5,570 bases of DNA, taken from assembly GCA_002721875.1 (NCBI GenBank), contig PBLU01000020.1, positions 60,477 through 66,046 on the forward strand. The letters are read 5' to 3'. Below, piece after piece: positions 5,035 to 5,570 of this stretch (within the stretch, counting starts at the first letter, position 1; every line of letters begins with the position of its first letter). The position numbers were made by a program, and so were the translations under genes. The notes below the pieces were generated by a model that was given only the letters and a program-made list of their open reading frames with translations, did no database searches and had not been told where the DNA came from. Source of the DNA: Chloroflexota bacterium (GTDB taxonomy: Bacteria > Chloroflexota > Dehalococcoidia > UBA1151 > TMED-70).

Positions 5035-5570
5035 TTATTGTGCACTTGTTGAAGGAAGCATGCTTCTAAGAGCTTCCGCTACGCTTCCAGGATTATCTAT
5101 TTCTTCCATACTAATTGTCATTCTACTTCCTATACCAGAAGATACAACAACTGTACCTCTTCCTGTTAGTGCTTCGATAAGCGTTCTTTTTTCAGAAATT
5201 TGAACTATTCTTCCAACAGGAATTTCGTTTGTATGTAAGTATAAAAATTTAAACATATAAATTGCTCTTCTGTCAGTAACAATATAAGTTATATGAAGAT
5301 TTCTGTAATATCTCATAGTTCCTTTGAAAAATAACCAAGATCCAATTACGAAAGTGATAAATGGGAAAATATAAGCGAAATCAGTTGCTACGTATAATAC
5401 TGCACTTATAAAAAATAATGGTAACGCAACTATTATCCTTGCATATGCAGGTTTCATAGTAGGGTGTCTTTCGATTTGTACTTCTTCATCTTGTCCTAGT
5501 GTAGGCTTTGGAAATGCTCCAACTGCTGTCATATAAAAACCAAGAATCAATAATAGAAGTCCAGAAATTA
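5035..5570 (-). CDS. Bacterial PH-domain (bPH_2/DUF304-type) membrane protein, N-terminus beyond the window
   Basis: The minus-strand frame is open from the right edge to its TAA (complement of 5035-5037), with 177 residues visible. A TTG start at 5550 is possible. However, the frame continues upstream as ISGLLLLILGFYMTAV, a membrane helix cut by the window edge, so the true start is probably outside; an ATG at 5532 would remove that helix. After a hydrophilic stretch (TLGQDEEVQIERHP) come two hydrophobic helices (about 5439-5382 and 5376-5316), then a compact beta-rich domain: HITYIVTDRRAIYMF, EIPVGRIVQISEKRT, GRGTVVVSSG, and a final helix NPGSVAEALRSML. This order matches bacterial PH (DUF304/YdbS-like) domains; their role is poorly known, with membrane stress functions proposed for some. 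It converges on the methyltransferase gene with 3 bases between stops. Its G+C (about 34% by hand count) is higher than that of the methyltransferase (about 26%). Confidence 0.75.
   Translation of the reverse strand, partial: ISGLLLLILGFYMTAVGAFPKPTLGQDEEVQIERHPTMKPAYARIIVALPLFFISAVLYVATDFAYIFPFITFVIGSWLFFKGTMRYYRNLHITYIVTDRRAIYMFKFLYLHTNEIPVGRIVQISEKRTLIEALTGRGTVVVSSGIGSRMTISMEEIDNPGSVAEALRSMLPSTSAQ

Noticed and set aside
5055..5066. 12-bp perfect palindrome (GAAGCATGCTTC), with extra GCTTCC copies at 5072-5077 and 5083-5088
   Set aside because: It lies within the coding part of the PH-domain gene, where it encodes the conserved C-terminal helix. It is about 20 bases from the T-rich stretch past the stop, too far to be a terminator hairpin, so it is best taken as coding coincidence.
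1..5570. Mobile elements, CRISPR array, tRNA or rRNA genes, toxin-antitoxin or defence systems
   Set aside because: Reading both strands showed no transposase, integrase, regularly spaced repeats, tRNA cloverleaf or rRNA-like sequence. Nearly all bases belong to the genes described, and the two largest gaps are only 89 and 79 bases.

Overview
The window is AT-rich bacterial DNA (about 26% G+C in the methyltransferase gene and about 34% in the gene after it, counted by hand). It is packed with ordinary metabolic and envelope genes. I see no RNA gene, mobile element, CRISPR array or prophage. The small gaps, a bacterial PlsY-type acyltransferase, a PstS-like tail and a FadE-type dehydrogenase pair suggest a streamlined, possibly marine, uncultivated bacterium. 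A Chloroflexota (SAR202-like) origin would fit the PlsY-like plus glycosyltransferase pairing, but that is recollection of family patterns and I hold it weakly.

Layout: (1) 1-129 is the 3' end of a phosphate-binding (PstS-like) protein gene. It is followed by a perfect 18-bp inverted repeat and a candidate -10 box. (2) 219-2049 holds two membrane-lipid genes that overlap by 8 bases: a PlsY-like acyltransferase with a variant first motif, and a membrane-anchored family 2 glycosyltransferase of the HpnB/CrtQ/CruC kind. (3) After a 79-base gap with another candidate -10 box, 2129-4461 holds two acyl-CoA dehydrogenase genes 8 bases apart. Six bases further on comes a PmtA-like lipid N-methyltransferase (4468-5031). 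(4) A bacterial PH-domain membrane protein gene runs toward them on the minus strand (5035 to the window edge, start not visible), with only 3 bases between the two stop codons.

Functionally, the first pair probably acylates and glycosylates a lipid acceptor at the cytoplasmic membrane; the acceptor could be a glycerolipid or a carotenoid/terpenoid. The dehydrogenase pair is the clearest biochemical story. The first chain keeps a candidate catalytic Glu and the middle-domain FAD motifs but has lost the C-terminal Arg/Gln-Phe FAD motif. The second chain has the reverse pattern. This is the signature expected of an obligate alpha2beta2 dehydrogenase like the mycobacterial FadE26-FadE27 type, which act on bulky CoA thioesters such as steroid side chains. 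The substrate here cannot be read from the sequence. I did not find a wholly new system.
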